Shown one piece after another: positions 1-14,400 of a DNA stretch of 64,000 nt (position 1 is its first letter; each line of letters starts with the position of its first letter). The DNA is from Hepsetus odoe (taxonomy: Eukaryota; Chordata; Actinopteri; Characiformes; Hepsetidae). The notes under the pieces are model-generated. The model worked only from the letters and a program-made list of their open reading frames with translations, did no database searches and was not told the DNA's origin. The stretch spans positions 2,234,886-2,298,885 of the forward strand of contig CM029368.1 in assembly GCA_017165825.1 (NCBI GenBank). Reading direction: 5' to 3'. The translations under genes and the position numbers were made by a program.

Positions 1-1185
1 TATTATGCAAATTTAAAACCACTAAAGACACTGAAAGAAAGCAAACATTCCCTTTTAGGATATTTTATGAATCCATGCACTTTTGAGGGGGCATATGGGG
101 AAACTTCTGTGACCTTTTTTCCTGTTGAAAGCTGAAAGAACTACAAAAAGGACACAAAGCACAAAGTAGTTTATCAACCGCTGTTCAGAAGGTGGTTCTG
201 TGTTAATGACATCGTGTCTACTGCAGGTAAACAGTGGCATCGATCCTAAAAGGATTTCCAATCTGCCACATTAACTTGGTACCTTGTTTAGCTGCATTAC
301 CTGCAATTATCAAAAGGGCTCATTTGCATACTGCAGATATAAGCACTGTACTGATGCAATATTGGGGGGGAAAAAAAAAAAAAAGAGGTCTTTTAATCAA
401 TAGTGTGTTAAACTATGAACTATCGCACATGCCGTTTGTTAGAAAAGCGCCTAAACCTAACACGCATTGAATGGGAAGCCGAAATAAGTAAAGAAACCAG
501 AGGGTTAATGCTACTGTAACCAGCTGGTTGAGGCTTGATTTGCACACACTGTGCTGCTCTGCCAACAGTGAACCCATGTGTGAAAGAAGTTTAACACAAG
601 AACCACGCAGTCGTATTCGGCAGGACCGGAGGGGCGGCAACAAAAGACGCCTGTGTGAGAATGAGAACAAACTGGCACAGCAAACTGCTTCTACTACTGA
701 CCTTTAACAAGTGCCCAATGAGAGAGAGGGAGAGTGAGAGCGCCGCTAGACAAAGAAGCACTCTCCCAACACACTTCTTGAAATCATAAATATTTTTCAG
801 AGGGACAAAGCAACGCACACGCTTTTTTTTTTTTTTTTTTTTTTAAATGGAAGGAATGAAGAATTGAAAAAGCAACTACCTTCCCATAAAAAAGCTGAAC
901 GTTAAGGATTTATTTTTTAGGATGAATGTGGGCTTTGAAAGCAGCTGATGAAATACGGTCGCCTTAAAAATGTCCTTTTGAATTAGCGGGACAATAAAGG
1001 TTGTGCGAGTGTCAGACACACTGGGATGAACTCATTCAGCGACTGCCAGAACCGATCCAGCTGAGCAGAGAGCAGTAAAGAGCCCACAGCCATGATGCTG
1101 AATTACAGCTTTAAACTCTGCTTCACGACAGCAAACACTAACTACAGGAATGTGGCACTGAAGCAGCAACATCCTGTGATAAATA

Positions 1186-1220
<35 letters not shown>

Positions 1221-4200
1221 CTCCATGCAAACCAAATGTGGGCCCAAGAATCAATTTGATTTCCTCAAATCCTTGAGCATTTAAGAGTCATTTGAGCATG
1301 GGGGCGACTATAGCAGGGGATATATGAGTCTATTTTCTCTCGAAACGAAATTGATTTACTTCTTAAAAAAGATCTGTCATGAAATTTGAAAGAATAAATG
1401 AACAACTTATTTAAAGTCCAACCTTTAGATCATAAAATGATCCTAATAACTCAGGTTATTAATGTTAATGATAATACAGTACAGCTGGCGCAATGGCTGA
1501 CAACTTCAGCAAACACTTTTAGAGCTTAAGCAACAGTCAACAGCAGTGTTCAAGTAAAAATAGCATTGTGTCAACGTCACCCTGAACAATGGCAGAGTTT
1601 TGGTATCGTATGTGGAGGAACTGGTACAGCCTGAACAGGTACAGCACTCCTGGCGTTGAGCTTTAGCTGGAGAATGAATGTAAAGTAGATTTTGGAACAG
1701 TTGCTCAAATATAAAAAGATAACCATCTAGGCAGAGCAATAAGTGTGAATTATTCTGCAGGCCAGCTGTTCGTTGACAATATAAACCAAGTTATCAGATA
1801 CAGATTGCCTCCGTTTTCAGCTGGACTTAAAGAAGTTTTAAAACTTAAACATGTTTGTTTTATTCATAACAAAATGTTTTCCTGTTGGGATATTTAAACT
1901 GTTCAAAAATGCAGACTGAAAAGAGGTTAATCCAAATCACCAACTAATTTACACACAGGAGCAGATTAGTCCCAATCCAAAGCCAAATCTCCATCATTTA
2001 AATATAAGTCTCAAAAGAGCCCCGCCACTAAACCATAAAAAGCCCAAGCCCAATTACTTAAAGTATATTTTGGAAGACGAACACTTCACTATTTAGATTT
2101 ACAGATTTACACAATAAATAAAAATAAATAAATAAAAAAAAATAAAAAATAAACAACCTCTTACATTTTTACAGACAGAGTAGAAATCTAGATTTTTTTA
2201 CTCCCAAATTAGTCTTTTCTACAACATCCTCTAAAACTGCCAGCCTTGTCCATTTGGTCGTGCAAGTGCCTGTACTTCCACTTAGGCCCCGACTGAAGAA
2301 AGGTGGGCAATGTGGCAGAAACAGATCATGGTGATTCAAGACGTTCTCACAATATGCATTTTAACAAGGTTCACAGATCATCATCTTTCCAACGGTCATC
2401 CCAGATATAAACCTCAAGGTTTTAGACTGAAACTTGAAAAAAATTCAATAACAGAAGCATATTTCCAGGACGACAGACCCAAAAAGATTTTTGCAACCGA
2501 ATGACTGATAGAGAGAGGATTGTGAAAACCCTGAATCTGAACGATGATATTTATTGCCACAACTCGGGTGTGCAAGTTTCACGTTAAGACAGTTTTATTT
2601 TCTTGAGCTTCCAATGAAGGCTTTTACTCCTAAACAATTCTAAGAGACTACAAACTGAAAGTAAGGCGTGTTTTAGCACACTAATGGAATGTCGATCAGT
2701 GGTTTCCTTAGACTGACTGCACTGCGAGGGAAAAGAAAGGTTCTATGCAGGTGCATTCTTGGCTCATCAAAGTGCCAGCACTGTAAATCTGCCCTCAAAA
2801 TATACTTGGAATTTAAAGTCCAATTTGATACATTAAACACATTTTCCAGGAAAAAAGGGGCAAACTTGTACCTTTTCGTATCCTATTATGTTAAAATAGA
2901 GCAGTGTAGCAGAGAGCCTGGAGTCGGGACGGGGTGTACGGAGTCAGCCCACCTTAAGCTCAACTAAACGTGCTGAAGATGTACCCTGATGGAACCACCC
3001 CAGTAACTTTTCCCCCCTCTGAGTGTGTTTCGGTGGTAAAAATCATACCTTTGCGATTAGCACCGTTTACCAGGCCCTACTTTCTTGCATGTGCTGTGAC
3101 AGTAGAGAATCAATGTGGGCATCAAAAGGGCAGCATAAAGCATTAAAGAGGATTTCTTTTGTTCAATTTTGTATCTGGTTGAATTAGGACAACACACACT
3201 ATGTGAAAAACCAGTGCGGTCCTCAAGGTTAGTGCTGGACATGCGTAAAACCCGCTCACGGAACGTTTTATAAGCAGGTTGTGCCCAGCTTCAGCAGATG
3301 TGAGGCATGAGTTCGAGCGGCAGCGATACGAGCGCCTGGCACAGGCCAACGGTGCCTGGCAGCTCAGGGAAGGCCCAGTTCACTTCCTTTAAAGGAAATA
3401 TCCCACAGCTGTGTAAACCGCTGTGGCTTCTGCTAAAGGAACTCCCCATCGCATGACAGCGGTGGGGAGGGGGGTAGGAAGAGGGAAAAGTTTGGGCCTG
3501 CTGCGGGCCAGCGGCAGAGAGAGAGCGTGTTTCATTCGTTTGGCTCTTCTTCCAGTGACGCAGGAGAAAGAAGTGAGAGCAGCTGGGCCTGTTACAGAGA
3601 AGAGAAAGTTTGGAGAAGTGTGTCTGCCATGCATACGGTTTCAGAAAAACCCCGGGATAGATTTCAGACATCTACACGCAAATCTAGGCTAGCATTAGAT
3701 TTCTGGAGCCAGCAGTTGCTCTTTATATGGGTAAGTCCAGATCATTCATCATTCCCCTGCAATCAAAGAAGAATAAACCTCAGGAAAGCCTCCGTACAGC
3801 CAACACAAACAAGGTTGCCACTAATCCTTAATGCAGCGAGTTAAATAAAACCCCAAAGGCATTAAAACCCCTCTGAAAACCAGGCTGAGCCACACTAACC
3901 AGCAATCAGTCCTCAGAAGCTAAAGTAAAGCGGCTGATCACACACGAATATTGACATGTTTCAGTTAGATTACATGGCCACTTCTGTCTGCCAGGAGTAA
4001 GGCCTTCAAGAAAGAGTCTACCAAAAGCATGAATTTGCTGCCTCACTCCGAGCTAATCGACCAAGACATGTTGAACGACTCACTATACTCAGAACATAAT
4101 TTGATAAGCCGGTCAGCACATTTCTCAACGCAGCAAAATGTGCCTGAACATGTGCCTTAAATCAAAAGGGCCAATATTTCTGTTGTACTGGTTTTCCCAG

Positions 4201-4320
4201 CCTAAGCTGATAAATGTAAATAAGCTGTTTTGATCGGGTTCAGCTTTGAGGTGACTCACTTTTCTGTGGTTTTAAGACTGACCCCAATTTCCTATATATG
4301 CAGAAACAAAAGGTAAAGCT
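1..4320. other. Septin-7 intron, no gene recognised
   Basis: AT-rich intronic DNA with no exon I can support. It holds a (CA)n run near 1194-1218 and poly-A/T runs at 371-384 and 823-844. A short plus-strand stretch near 3311-3370 reads like coding sequence but has no exon boundaries (see findings). Confidence 0.6.
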
Positions 4321-4321
4321 A

Positions 4322-5696
4322 CAGTTGAGGCCAAAATTATTAGCCCCCCTTATGAAATTAGACAACACTTTTGATTTCTCCATGAAAATGACCACAACAA
4401 CAAGTGTTTGTTATTTTGGAAACAAATACACTATAATAAACGACGTCCGCTAAATTGTATTAGGATATTTTATTGATACAGAGTTGAAACAAGATTATAA
4501 ATTATTAGCCCCCTGGCCATTAATAGTCAATGGTGTACCCTTTCTGAGCCACAGCTGACAGCAATCTCAGAGTAGTTCTTTACTAGGATGGCACAGTTCT
4601 CCTGAGGGAATTTGGCCCATTCTTCCATTGTTCTAGCTGCTCCAAATTGCATGGTTTCCGAGCATGGACGTTCACTTTTTGCGCCAGCCACAGATTCTCA
4701 ATAGGATTGAGGTCTGGGCTCGGTGTTGGCCACTCCAGGATCTTGGTTTTGGTATCCTTGAGGAACTGTTGGACTAATTTTGATGTATGCTTTGGGTCAT
4801 TGTCTTGTTGGAAGACCCAGCGATGATCTAAGCCTGGACTGCGAGCAGGTTTCTGCATATTCGCCCTCAGAATGTCAACATCATTTTCTTTTTTCATGAT
4901 GCCATGCACCAGAACAAGGCTCCCTGTGCCTGAGGCTACAGAACAGCCCCACAGCATGATGCTCCCACCACGTTTAACTGTGCGAACTTCCTAGGGTTGA
5001 AGGCCTCTCCCTTTCTTCGCCAAACATAAGCAACAACATCCATGTGCCCAAACAGTTCCAGTTTAGTCTCATCAGACCAAAGCACAGACTTCCAGAACTC
5101 ATCTTTACCTTTCAAATGTTCAAGGGCAAACCTCTGTGATGTGCTGCTCTTTGAGTAAAGGGGTTCTTCTGGGACGATGGCCCTGAAGCCGACGACGATG
5201 AAGAGCCCTCACAACTTTGTTCCTTGAAACATCAACTCCAGAAGAGGCCAGGTCAGCAACAATCATCTTTGCAGATGTCCGGGACTCCTCACTGACATCT
5301 GACTATTTTCCTCTCCAGAGGTCTTGAACTCTTACGGCACGGCCAGGTTTGTTTCTTACAGAATTTGTCTCCTTGTACTTGGCAATGATGAACATACAGC
5401 AGTTCAAGACACTGTGAATCGCTTGGAAATGGCAGTGTAGCCTTCCCCCTTATCATGAGCCTCTACTATCTTCTCTCTGAGCTCCAGACTGAGTTCCTTT
5501 GTCTTTGGCATGGTGAATAACAGTACACCTCTCATGTGTTCAGGTGCCCTGTTCCTTGGAGTCTTTTTATGCTGATTGAATGTTGTTAGGAAGCCAACTG
5601 ACTGCACAGGTGTGGTTTCAAAGCTGATTGGTTAATTACTGCAGGTGTGGTTTGAAAGCAAACATTCACTTGGGGCTAATATTTTTGACCCAATTT
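4322..5696 (-). mobile_element. Degenerate Tc1-like transposon
   Basis: Tc1/mariner DNA transposon inside the septin-7 intron. The minus strand encodes fragments of a Tc1-type transposase. The N-terminal helix-turn-helix part at 5607-5404 contains KELSLELREKIVEAHDKGEG; the catalytic part at 4957-4583 contains FQQDNDPKHTSK and WPTPSPDLNPIENLW, with the second Asp and the Glu of a DD34E triad. The parts are separated by frameshifts and stops, so the element is inactive. The left end (about 4322-4346, GGCCAAAATTATTAGCCCC) is matched inversely by a diverged right end near 5672-5695. Exact termini are uncertain. Confidence 0.85.
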
Positions 5697-5765
5697 TTAC
5701 TATATTTGATAGAAAGCAAGCCTAAAAATGTATCACAAAATTTACCAAAAGCTCCTAAATAGCAC

Positions 5766-5853
5766 TGGGGCAACCTACTGGTGTGGGATTCAAACCCACG
5801 ACCTTCTGATCCTGAGACCAACTCCCTCACCACTAGACCACTGCTGCCCCTTT
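5766..5853 (-). repeat. tRNA-derived SINE head (family A)
   Basis: The reverse strand reads as a tRNA-like SINE head: a GGGGCAGCAGTGGTCTAGTG-type A-box region and a GGGTTTGAATCCCACACC-type B box. Only the head remains; the 3' body seen in other copies (for example 25055-25318) is missing. Confidence 0.7.
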
Positions 5854-6254
5854 AAATGGTAAAATAACCTTTTTTTTTTCTTAACTATATTTAAAACATT
5901 TCTTTCCTTGTTGAGAGATAAAAGCAAGGCCAATGGAGACTATTTAACAGCTCCCCGTGCTTTGAAGTGAGTGGAAGATGATTAAGGCTATCAGTTAGCA
6001 AGTGGGTATAAGCTTCCATTCCTTGAAGGCGGCACTGGCCTCATAGTTTCAGTGGAGTAAATAAACAAATTTCAGACATCGGACTTCGGCTGACTGGCTA
6101 CACATGTGGTGGGGATGTCTGGCTTATCGTTTTAAGGTGGAATGGAGGCCTGCTCTGGAACAGGGTGTGGTTATGGACACAAGCTACAAGTTTTCAGCTG
6201 CTTCTTTAACATTGGCTGAATGAATGGAATTACAGGAAACTACCCACCCACAAG

Positions 6255-6255
<1 letters not shown>

Positions 6256-6297
<42 letters not shown>
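6256..6297. repeat. (CA)n microsatellite
   Basis: About 20 uninterrupted CA dinucleotides in a septin-7 intron. The apparent open frames crossing it (runs of His-Thr or Cys-Val) are artefacts of the repeat. Confidence 0.95.
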
Positions 6298-7659
6298 ACA
6301 TTCCAAAGAGGGGGGAAAAGCCTGGCTGTGATACAGGATGGGAAGCACATTTGTTTTAGCACACTTTTCCCCAAGCCCCTCTCTGTGAAAAGCATTGCTA
6401 ATGTTCCACAGTGAGTTCCTGCATGAGAGTGAAGTCTGTTGGACACAAGGGTCCCTACAGAGAGAACTTCTGCAAGCACGCACACACGCATACACACACG
6501 CCGAGCTCTGCCACTTTTAAGTTTACGAACAGTAGAAAACGCCACGATCGCATCTGTTCAATTTGTAAACTGGACTAGATGATCAGAGACACGTCTGGTG
6601 TCCCAGGTAAGCTCATTTAGTTTAAGCATCAGAACTGGGAGACTAATTCATCTGAAAGTAAAGGAGGATTGCAAACTAAGGCTGCACGACATGACATCAG
6701 GAGTCTGATCGTGTTGGTATGTATACATCTAAAATACTTAGATGTATCAACTTTGTCATATTTAACAGGCTTGACATATGCAGTGTTACATTTTCAGCCC
6801 ATATAGGAAAACACAGCTGCAAAACCAGCCTAGAGTAATAATAGTTTTGTAAAGTCACAAAACCAACACATTTACATGTTCTTATTGGGCCTACAGCTGT
6901 TAAGCTCCGGCCATTCATGCTGATGCTCTAAGGAGTGTCTTGGCCCTGTATTTTTAAATGGGCTGTAATACACAGTAGTCAATCAGAAGAGAAACCACTT
7001 ACTTATTACGGTCTTAAAAGGCCCAGCAACAAAAAGCAGCCCGTTTTATTTGAAGGGATAAACAAATTCCTCAGTAAAAAGCAAGGCGCTGGATCTACAA
7101 CTTGGGGGAAATATGTAATTGTGTTTTTAAACCAATGTTTCAAATGCAATTTAATTGTACTTTTCTTTTTACTTGTCTATAATGAATCACAATATATAAT
7201 GAAAAGTGCAACCTTTGTGATTTGAAAACTGAACTTTGTTTTGGGCTTAAAACTGTTTTTTCTGTACATCTTTTAGCTCCATCAGAAGACTGCATTAAAA
7301 CTGCAATCAAATACTGGTTAAACAATTGTGATCAGATATTTCCCCCCCATATCATTTAATTCTACAAAGCAGGCTTGTTGGCATGAGGAGAAGTTGTCTA
7401 CATTGAACATAATTCAGCTAACTTGCTGAGAAACAAGTCCAGCTTTGTTTCAAATGCCTGGGGTTTGAACCTTTAGATGTGGTTTTTATTTTTTAATGAA
7501 AAATTCTTCACAAGTTTCTTCAGACTTCTGAACCGTTTCCCAATCGAGGATTAATGACACTGAATTTCTTCAGCGACAGCCAGACTGTCTTTCCGAACAG
7601 TATGTTTGAATGTGGTCAAAATATTCAAAAATGAAAAATTAAAGTGACAGTTTACTCAC

Positions 7660-8253
7660 CCACAACCATAAGTGTGAATTCAAAGCCTCGCTTTACAGAT
7701 TTTCTGTAGACTTGGTTGGGGAGATTTGCGAAGCCCACGTACCCCTCCAGGTTTTTCTGTTGCTGTGGACCAAAACCAAACACGGCCAGTTTTACTAACG
7801 GTCTGCGTGTGTTTGACAAAACACTACACTGAGGGCAGTTCAGTGGAGCTCAAACATCCACCAAAACCACTCAAATATTTATGAAAGTAACAGTTTCTAA
7901 ACAGTAGAAAAATGCATGGAAAGGGATGAACTGATTGCCCCAACATGAGAATACATTGCAATCAATTCAATATTTTAAGAAAAGACAGCACCGTGCAAAA
8001 AGCCTCAAGTCAGCGCTCTTGTCCTACCCTTCCAGAGAGTAGCTCTGCTTTCTTCTATTTAAGAAATGAGCGATGCTCAAGACTTTTACACAGTAATATG
8101 TTCATATTCTGCTGCATTTTCATAAGTGTGTTTTTTTTTCCTCAAAAGAAAAAAAAAACCCTCTTAAGTCATTCAATCTGTGCTTTTAAAACAAAAAAGT
8201 CAATAACGCTGACAAAAGCTCAGTGTCAAACTTACCGCTACTTTGGAGATCAT
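7660..8253 (-). CDS. septin7: Septin-7, 5' coding exons (partial gene)
   Basis: Septins are GTP-binding proteins that form hetero-oligomeric filaments at the cell cortex, cleavage furrow and cilium base; septin-7 caps the core hexamer. The certain exon is 7762-7660: a good acceptor (CCACAG), 34 codons plus one base, then donor GTGAGT. It encodes the segment just before the GTPase P-loop, with [20 protein letters not shown] and the first G-domain strand ending in TLMVVG, essentially identical to vertebrate septin-7. A probable preceding piece ends at 8236 (codons for MISKVA, donor GTAAGT); joined in frame it gives SKVAQQKNLEG, where human septin-7 has MVAQQKNLEG. Its upstream boundary and the true start codon are uncertain because poly-T/poly-C runs precede it. 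The P-loop exon was not found in 1-7600, so it and the rest of the gene should lie left of the window. The family assignment is secure; the a or b paralogue cannot be told. Confidence 0.85.
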
Positions 8254-8419
8254 GACGATACCGTAATTCCACGTCCAAGAAGGAAACAGGAAGACGGGTA
8301 TGGAAGGTTTCACCAGTCAACAAAACAAAAAAAAAAAAAAAAAGGGGGGGGGGGGGGAGAGAAAGCATATACATTAAGTGTTAATCTGGGCTGTTCTGTA
8401 AAAGATTAGTCACACCTTA

Positions 8420-11400
8420 ACATGACTGCTCATTTTCTTGCATCCATCAAACCCAGGAGGACGTTTCGGAGATATACTTTCATAACCTTAAACAGTGAAG
8501 GGGTGTAGAAGAACACAAGAATCATAATATGCCTGCTCCGAATTACACCGTTACAATATTCAGAAGGAACGGCTGCCGGGCCACAGTCCGGTTGAGACCG
8601 ATATCTAAATCTCTGATTTATAAGAAGAATCCTGCTTTAGTCCAGTCTGATTTAAAATTTGGCCTAATGTTTTAAATTTCCACTGAATTATCTGGGTTGA
8701 GGGCACAAGTAGTCCAGGGGGAAGGAAAAAAAAAAGACGCTGAAATTCTCAACTGCCAACCCAACGTCTGATAAAAGAAAGCTGCTGATATTTAACCACA
8801 CTCTGATTAACTACAAGCAGAGAACTGAAGAGATTATAAACAGGTCTGAAAAATGATGGGAAAGTGAACTGTGTTGCTTTTTAAGGCTTATTCACAAACT
8901 TTAGGAAAACATTCCAGACGTCCACAGCTGCAGGCCTCAGACAGACCACTTTATGCTTGTGTGATAATCTAAAGGCTGTGAGAACATGACCTAAAGAATA
9001 AAAGAACACATTAGAGCAGGGCCAAGTATGAAAGAGAGGATGTTACCAGTTAGCAAGAGGACCGGTTATATTAAGTACATTTTTTACTGAATCCAATAAA
9101 TTGACTAACACAGGGACTAATATAATATAAACCTTCCAAAGATTTCAAACGGGAAAAAAATTTGGCCTTTGCAAGACTGTAAGACTTCGAAAAAGCATAC
9201 GTGATAGAAATAGATCTAAATATGGCTAGCATGAAGTCTACTTAAAACCCTTTTTTAAAAATGGTAGAGCATTATCATTTAACTGACACTGTCAAACTCT
9301 CATCATTAAAATCCACAATATGCACCAAACTTTTCCATGAATAGCATGCACATCTGCTCAAATGGCAAGTCAGTCATTTGTGATTTTCTGAGAAGCAGCT
9401 CTGGCTAATTTGACTGTAAAAAATGTCTCTAAAATGCCAGTGAACACAGGAAAGGAAGTGGGCTGAATGCAAATGCTTCAAAGTGATGATAAAAGCAATG
9501 TTATAGAAAGAACAGTACTTCTTTTTTTATCTGATCGGTTAAATCACAATCAGTCACACACACACACACAAATATGCAAACTAAATTTAGTTTTAATGCT
9601 CTTGGCCTTGAGGCCAGCTTTTTCTTTTAAACCATTATCCTGCTTGATAATCATGCAAACATAGCCTACTGTTAATGTACTTTATTCACTGGCACTGGAA
9701 TCGCATAGACTGGTAAATGAAAAAGCAAAACCAACTATCTATATTAATGGATGTCTTAGATTCTGCTTTGTTAGCATTAACCCAACCCCTCTGTCCATTA
9801 ATGCCCCACAAACTTACAGATGTGGTTTAGGACACAGTATGATTTTTAGAGCAAATAATAAACATGGTCAAAGGCTCTGTATACATCTGCCACAGTGTGG
9901 TCTGAAGGTGCTGCTTGTTTTATCAGCTGATAGCAAGTCAAATGTACCTTAAACCACATCTACTAGTCTGATAACTGTAATGGAGAGCTGGACAGTTTGG
10001 GCAAGTTAACTAAAAGAAGAGAGGCTCTTTGGGTGCTTACATACAAAATGCAGAGTTTAATAATGTTAACCTCTAAACTGAGAATAAGAAAAATGGGACT
10101 CCAGCCACGTGTTGTCTGATCAGCTACACCCAGGATAAGTGAAAGTCATCTTAATTTATTCCTTTAACAGGAATGCGCATACAAATCTGAATGTATTTCT
10201 TTCAGAAGAGGAAAACCCTTAAGAGACTTGCATACATTTAACCTCTACTTTTTTTTTTTTTTTTAGAAACATCTACAAAAACAGACAGACACTAATAAAG
10301 CAACTACAGGAAAGACTGTTGCAGATACTCCACCACTTCCTGTTAAATGTTATCGACCTTGTTAGGACAGGTGTGTGAATGAGAATGCAAATGCAGGCAC
10401 ATACACACTTCCTTATATAGTGTGTATACAGGAGCACATTCACAGACTGCAGACGACAAAATGCTCAGAAAGGGAACGTCACTATGCAAAACTGAGTCAC
10501 CAAATTCCCGGCTTAAACCAAAATCAGCTCGGCATCGCCAGCTGAAAAAAGTGGGACAAAACGGAACATCTCAAGTTCCCCGTTCAGCTGTCAGTGAGAA
10601 TCTCACACTGCCTCTACTTAAAACTACAGCAGCATGTTCAGCCAGTTCTGAGGCTCAGACCTCCGTTCTGGTACATTCTTATAGTCTGTGACTTTCTTCT
10701 GAAAAGAGGGGGATAAAATAGGCAGTGGTTGTGTTTCTGATGGCAACAATTCCTTGCCAAAATATATTTTATTTATCACTCCAACAATATTCTAATCCAA
10801 CACCTTGGTGACTCATATGAAGACTGATTTCTGAGCTTGTTAATAAAACCTAATGATGCAGAGTTTGTGAATTGGCAGCCTTGGCCATTACTTTTCATAT
10901 TTATGTCTGAAATCTGGGGAGGAAAAAAAGACATTTTGGGACAAAGAGGGGAAAAGATTAGTATACAGCAGTAACCTTATATCAATCCAAAATACTGGCA
11001 AAAGAAAAAATCAACCGCAACTGAATATTTTTCAGCTCCAAATCTCTCTCTTCCCTCACTTCTTGAAGTCTGAGCAGGGTGAGCTCAGCTCTCTTCCTTT
11101 TTAGTCACAACTGAACTTCAACGTGTGCAACCACTGTGGCAGGCTCACTTCCCAAACCCGCTCAGTTAGACTGAGTCACACACAGGTGCGGTCAGGCTTT
11201 AACGCTGTTGAGTGAAGCACTGGAGACAGGCCATTTGGTGAGGACTTCAACTAAAAAATCATCACACCCCTCAATGAAAAATAACGAGCCTTGAACTCCT
11301 TCATTTACCAGCTTTCTTCCTTAGTCTGACCTTTCTGAGGGCAGTGGTGGTGCAGTTTTTAGGGACCAGGGCCCATGATGAGAAGGTTATGGGTTTGAGT

Positions 11401-14400
11401 CCCAGACTGGTTGGTTACTTCGAGTTGGCCTTGTATTAAGTACTGTCCCCATCACTGCTCCCCGGGCGATTGTTGTATGGCTACACGCTACCACACTTCA
11501 GTGTGTTTGGGTTAAATACAGAGAAAGCTATTCATTGGGGTTTACTCTGTGCCATTTTCAATGATTAGTCACTTTCATTTAACATTCACTTAATAAAGAT
11601 TTATTTTTTGCAAAATTACTGTGAAAATAACAGAACATAGGTCCACTACTCCACAGACCAAGTCTGGAGGTCTTCCCCACCATCTGAGACAAGCTGATAG
11701 GAAAGGTCACCTCAGACCCACGTGATTCAGCGCTGATCGACTGCTCCCTGCTTTTCTACAAATACAAGCTATGCACCTTCATGTAGCTGAATTCACACAT
11801 TAGAAGTAATGTGGACACTTTTGGGACACTTGGTGTCTTTAAATCACATCTAAGATCAGCCTTAATCTTTCAAAATGTAGTATTTTGCTCTAGCCCAACA
11901 ATCGATGTGAGATCATTTTAATGATTCTTTGTAAATAATTCCTGATTTATCTCCAGTTGCATTTGGTCTGGAAAGGGTTAACACACATGCATCAAAATCC
12001 CAAATATTCATTTGTCTTTATTTTAATGCTTAAATAACTAAACAAACATTTGCTGCCTGGATAAAACATCTAGATCATTTTGCACAGTGCTGTTAAATGT
12101 GTATATCTGTATTATTTAACTCATTTTACCTGCTCCTCTCATGCAGCTGCTGAAATAAGCAAAAGGCTTTCCAGCGTGCGGATAATCCTGAACGATCACA
12201 GTCACACACGTGTTTCTTGTGAATAAGCACCAGCCTATCTCTAACCATGTCACTCATCCATTCACATCCATCTTCTGAAGTGCTCGTCACTGATTTGCTT
12301 CATTTATCGCTTTGATACAGGAGTTCATCTGCTTTGTGCAGTAAGATGAACCTTAAACTAAAATACAGGCCAGCATCTCAGACAGAAACTGCCCCTTAAA
12401 CCATTTACCTAGTTGACCTAACCACAGAGCATCAGAGCACAGAAAGCTAGGATGAGGGACTGGGTGTGTGTGTTCATGTGGCTTAACAGCCGGAAAAGAG
12501 GTGTCTAAGAGCATGAGTGTGTGAGAGTGCTTGTGTGGGAAGAGAGAGAGTGAGTTCGAGAGATACAGAGAGAATAAGGAAATTGAGAGAAAGAATAAGA
12601 AATTGTGTAACACTGGCAGGAGGAAAAGAGTGATTGAATGAGTGTGTGATATTATATATATATGGCAGGTGAAGATGAAAGCTACAAAATGCAAAGCTAC
12701 ACTCCTACCAGGAGAGTATTTTGCTCATTTGTGCATGGAGAAGATGACCCTTCTCATGACCAGAGTGCTACATTACACCCACCACAAACAACAGAAAACA
12801 CACTTCCTCCGGTGACACTGCAGCCTGAAAGACTGGCCTTGGTCCTACACGCGCTCTTCTGAAAGGGGTGGCAATCTTTAAGAAACGGTTAGAAATCTAA
12901 AAATCTACACGCTACACAGCCCCGACAATTGAAAAGCAAATTTTGTCTCTTTAGTTTAACTAGAGCCATAGGAATAACCCGCACACAGGTCGAACACAAT
13001 TCAATTTGCCACCCATTATGCCTAGATGCATGTCAAACCATCCATATAACAAAAACTAAATCATTAAAAAACACTTCTCTGAAAATTACAGACCCCCGCT
13101 CTTCCACAATCTAAACAAGTCATAATCCTTCAAGAGGAATCTCTTCAAGAAGTATTAAACCCTTTTAATCCAGAGTTAAAGAGGCAAATTCTAGAGAGGC
13201 CGTGCGGCGTGAACCTTTCATTGTAGAGAAATGCAATTTACAGAGCATAACCATTTCATTTCCTCTCCAAACCCAACAATGACCACATTGTCTGAAAGCT
13301 TGTGTTTACATGGGGTGATAAATTAGATTCCCCATTTTACTCTTATCCTTTTTATTACATCTGGTGACCTATTGCTGCCTTACCATCCTTTACATATCCC
13401 TCCATCAGGAATATACTTTAGAGACCTATTTTTAGCCAATAATATAGTAAAACACAATTTTATGCATTACTTCTAAAGTTGCAGACATCTGTTTCCATTC
13501 ACCCCCAGTTTTTTGTTTGTTTACTTCTCAGCTATTGAAAAAGTCAGGAGAAGTGACCATCAGCAACCCAGCTGCAAAAGACTGGCATCCTGCTCGCATA
13601 AGAGTTTAGAAGAAAAGGAACACGTACAGCATTTCTTTGAGTCTTAACCCGATTTAAACTCCGCTCAGGTACATCTGGACATCTTCCCACTTGCATGTTT
13701 GAATCACACACCGACTCTTTACTCACGTTTATTCGATATTTTATAGACTAAAGTTGCTTGTCGTCACAATTATTCATTCACTGGTCCTCTAGTTTGCACC
13801 TCACTTTTTTTTGAAGACCTGCTATTAAATACAGCGTTGGATACAATACTGTATTCACACTTCTACACGTTAACACGCTGTTCAGACGCAGTGCCGTCTC
13901 TGCTCGGTGTCGGCTGAACGTGCTCTGTTGTGTTGTTTGAGTCGTTTGCCCTGTTTGACTTGATGTGCCTTAATGCTTTTGGCCAAACAACACACAAACA
14001 CACTTCCTTTAAATTTTTATCTGCGTATTATATCAATTATGCATGGTATACTCTTCCTGTAATAACACATTTCCAGATATTCATTCATATATCTACACAC
14101 ATCTCATTTTCTGCATCTCCGAGCGATTACATACATCTGGTAAACCGTTTTACAGATTCTATATGGTGTGTATTTGGGCTACCAAAATCAGAGCACTTTC
14201 AATTACAATGATCCTCATCTCTGAAACCAGACAGTGTGAACAGGTTTCCAGTTTATTTTAGTCACTGGAAACATCCAGGAACAGTACACAGTTCACCTTA
14301 TTAGATCTGGTTCATATATATTCACTTAAATGGACATTAAGTTTCTAAGTCTGAATTTCAAAAATGAAAAATGCTGTTAGAGAGATCAAAGAAAATAAAT

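Noticed and set aside
3291..3692. Overlapping open frames on both strands around 3.3-3.7 kb as a gene
   Set aside because: No start context, exon borders or recognisable domain; only the short segment kept as a low-interest finding looks coding.
8186..8374. 62-codon minus-strand frame with Pro/Phe run
   Set aside because: Poly-C/poly-T translation; it is out of frame with the septin-7 join.
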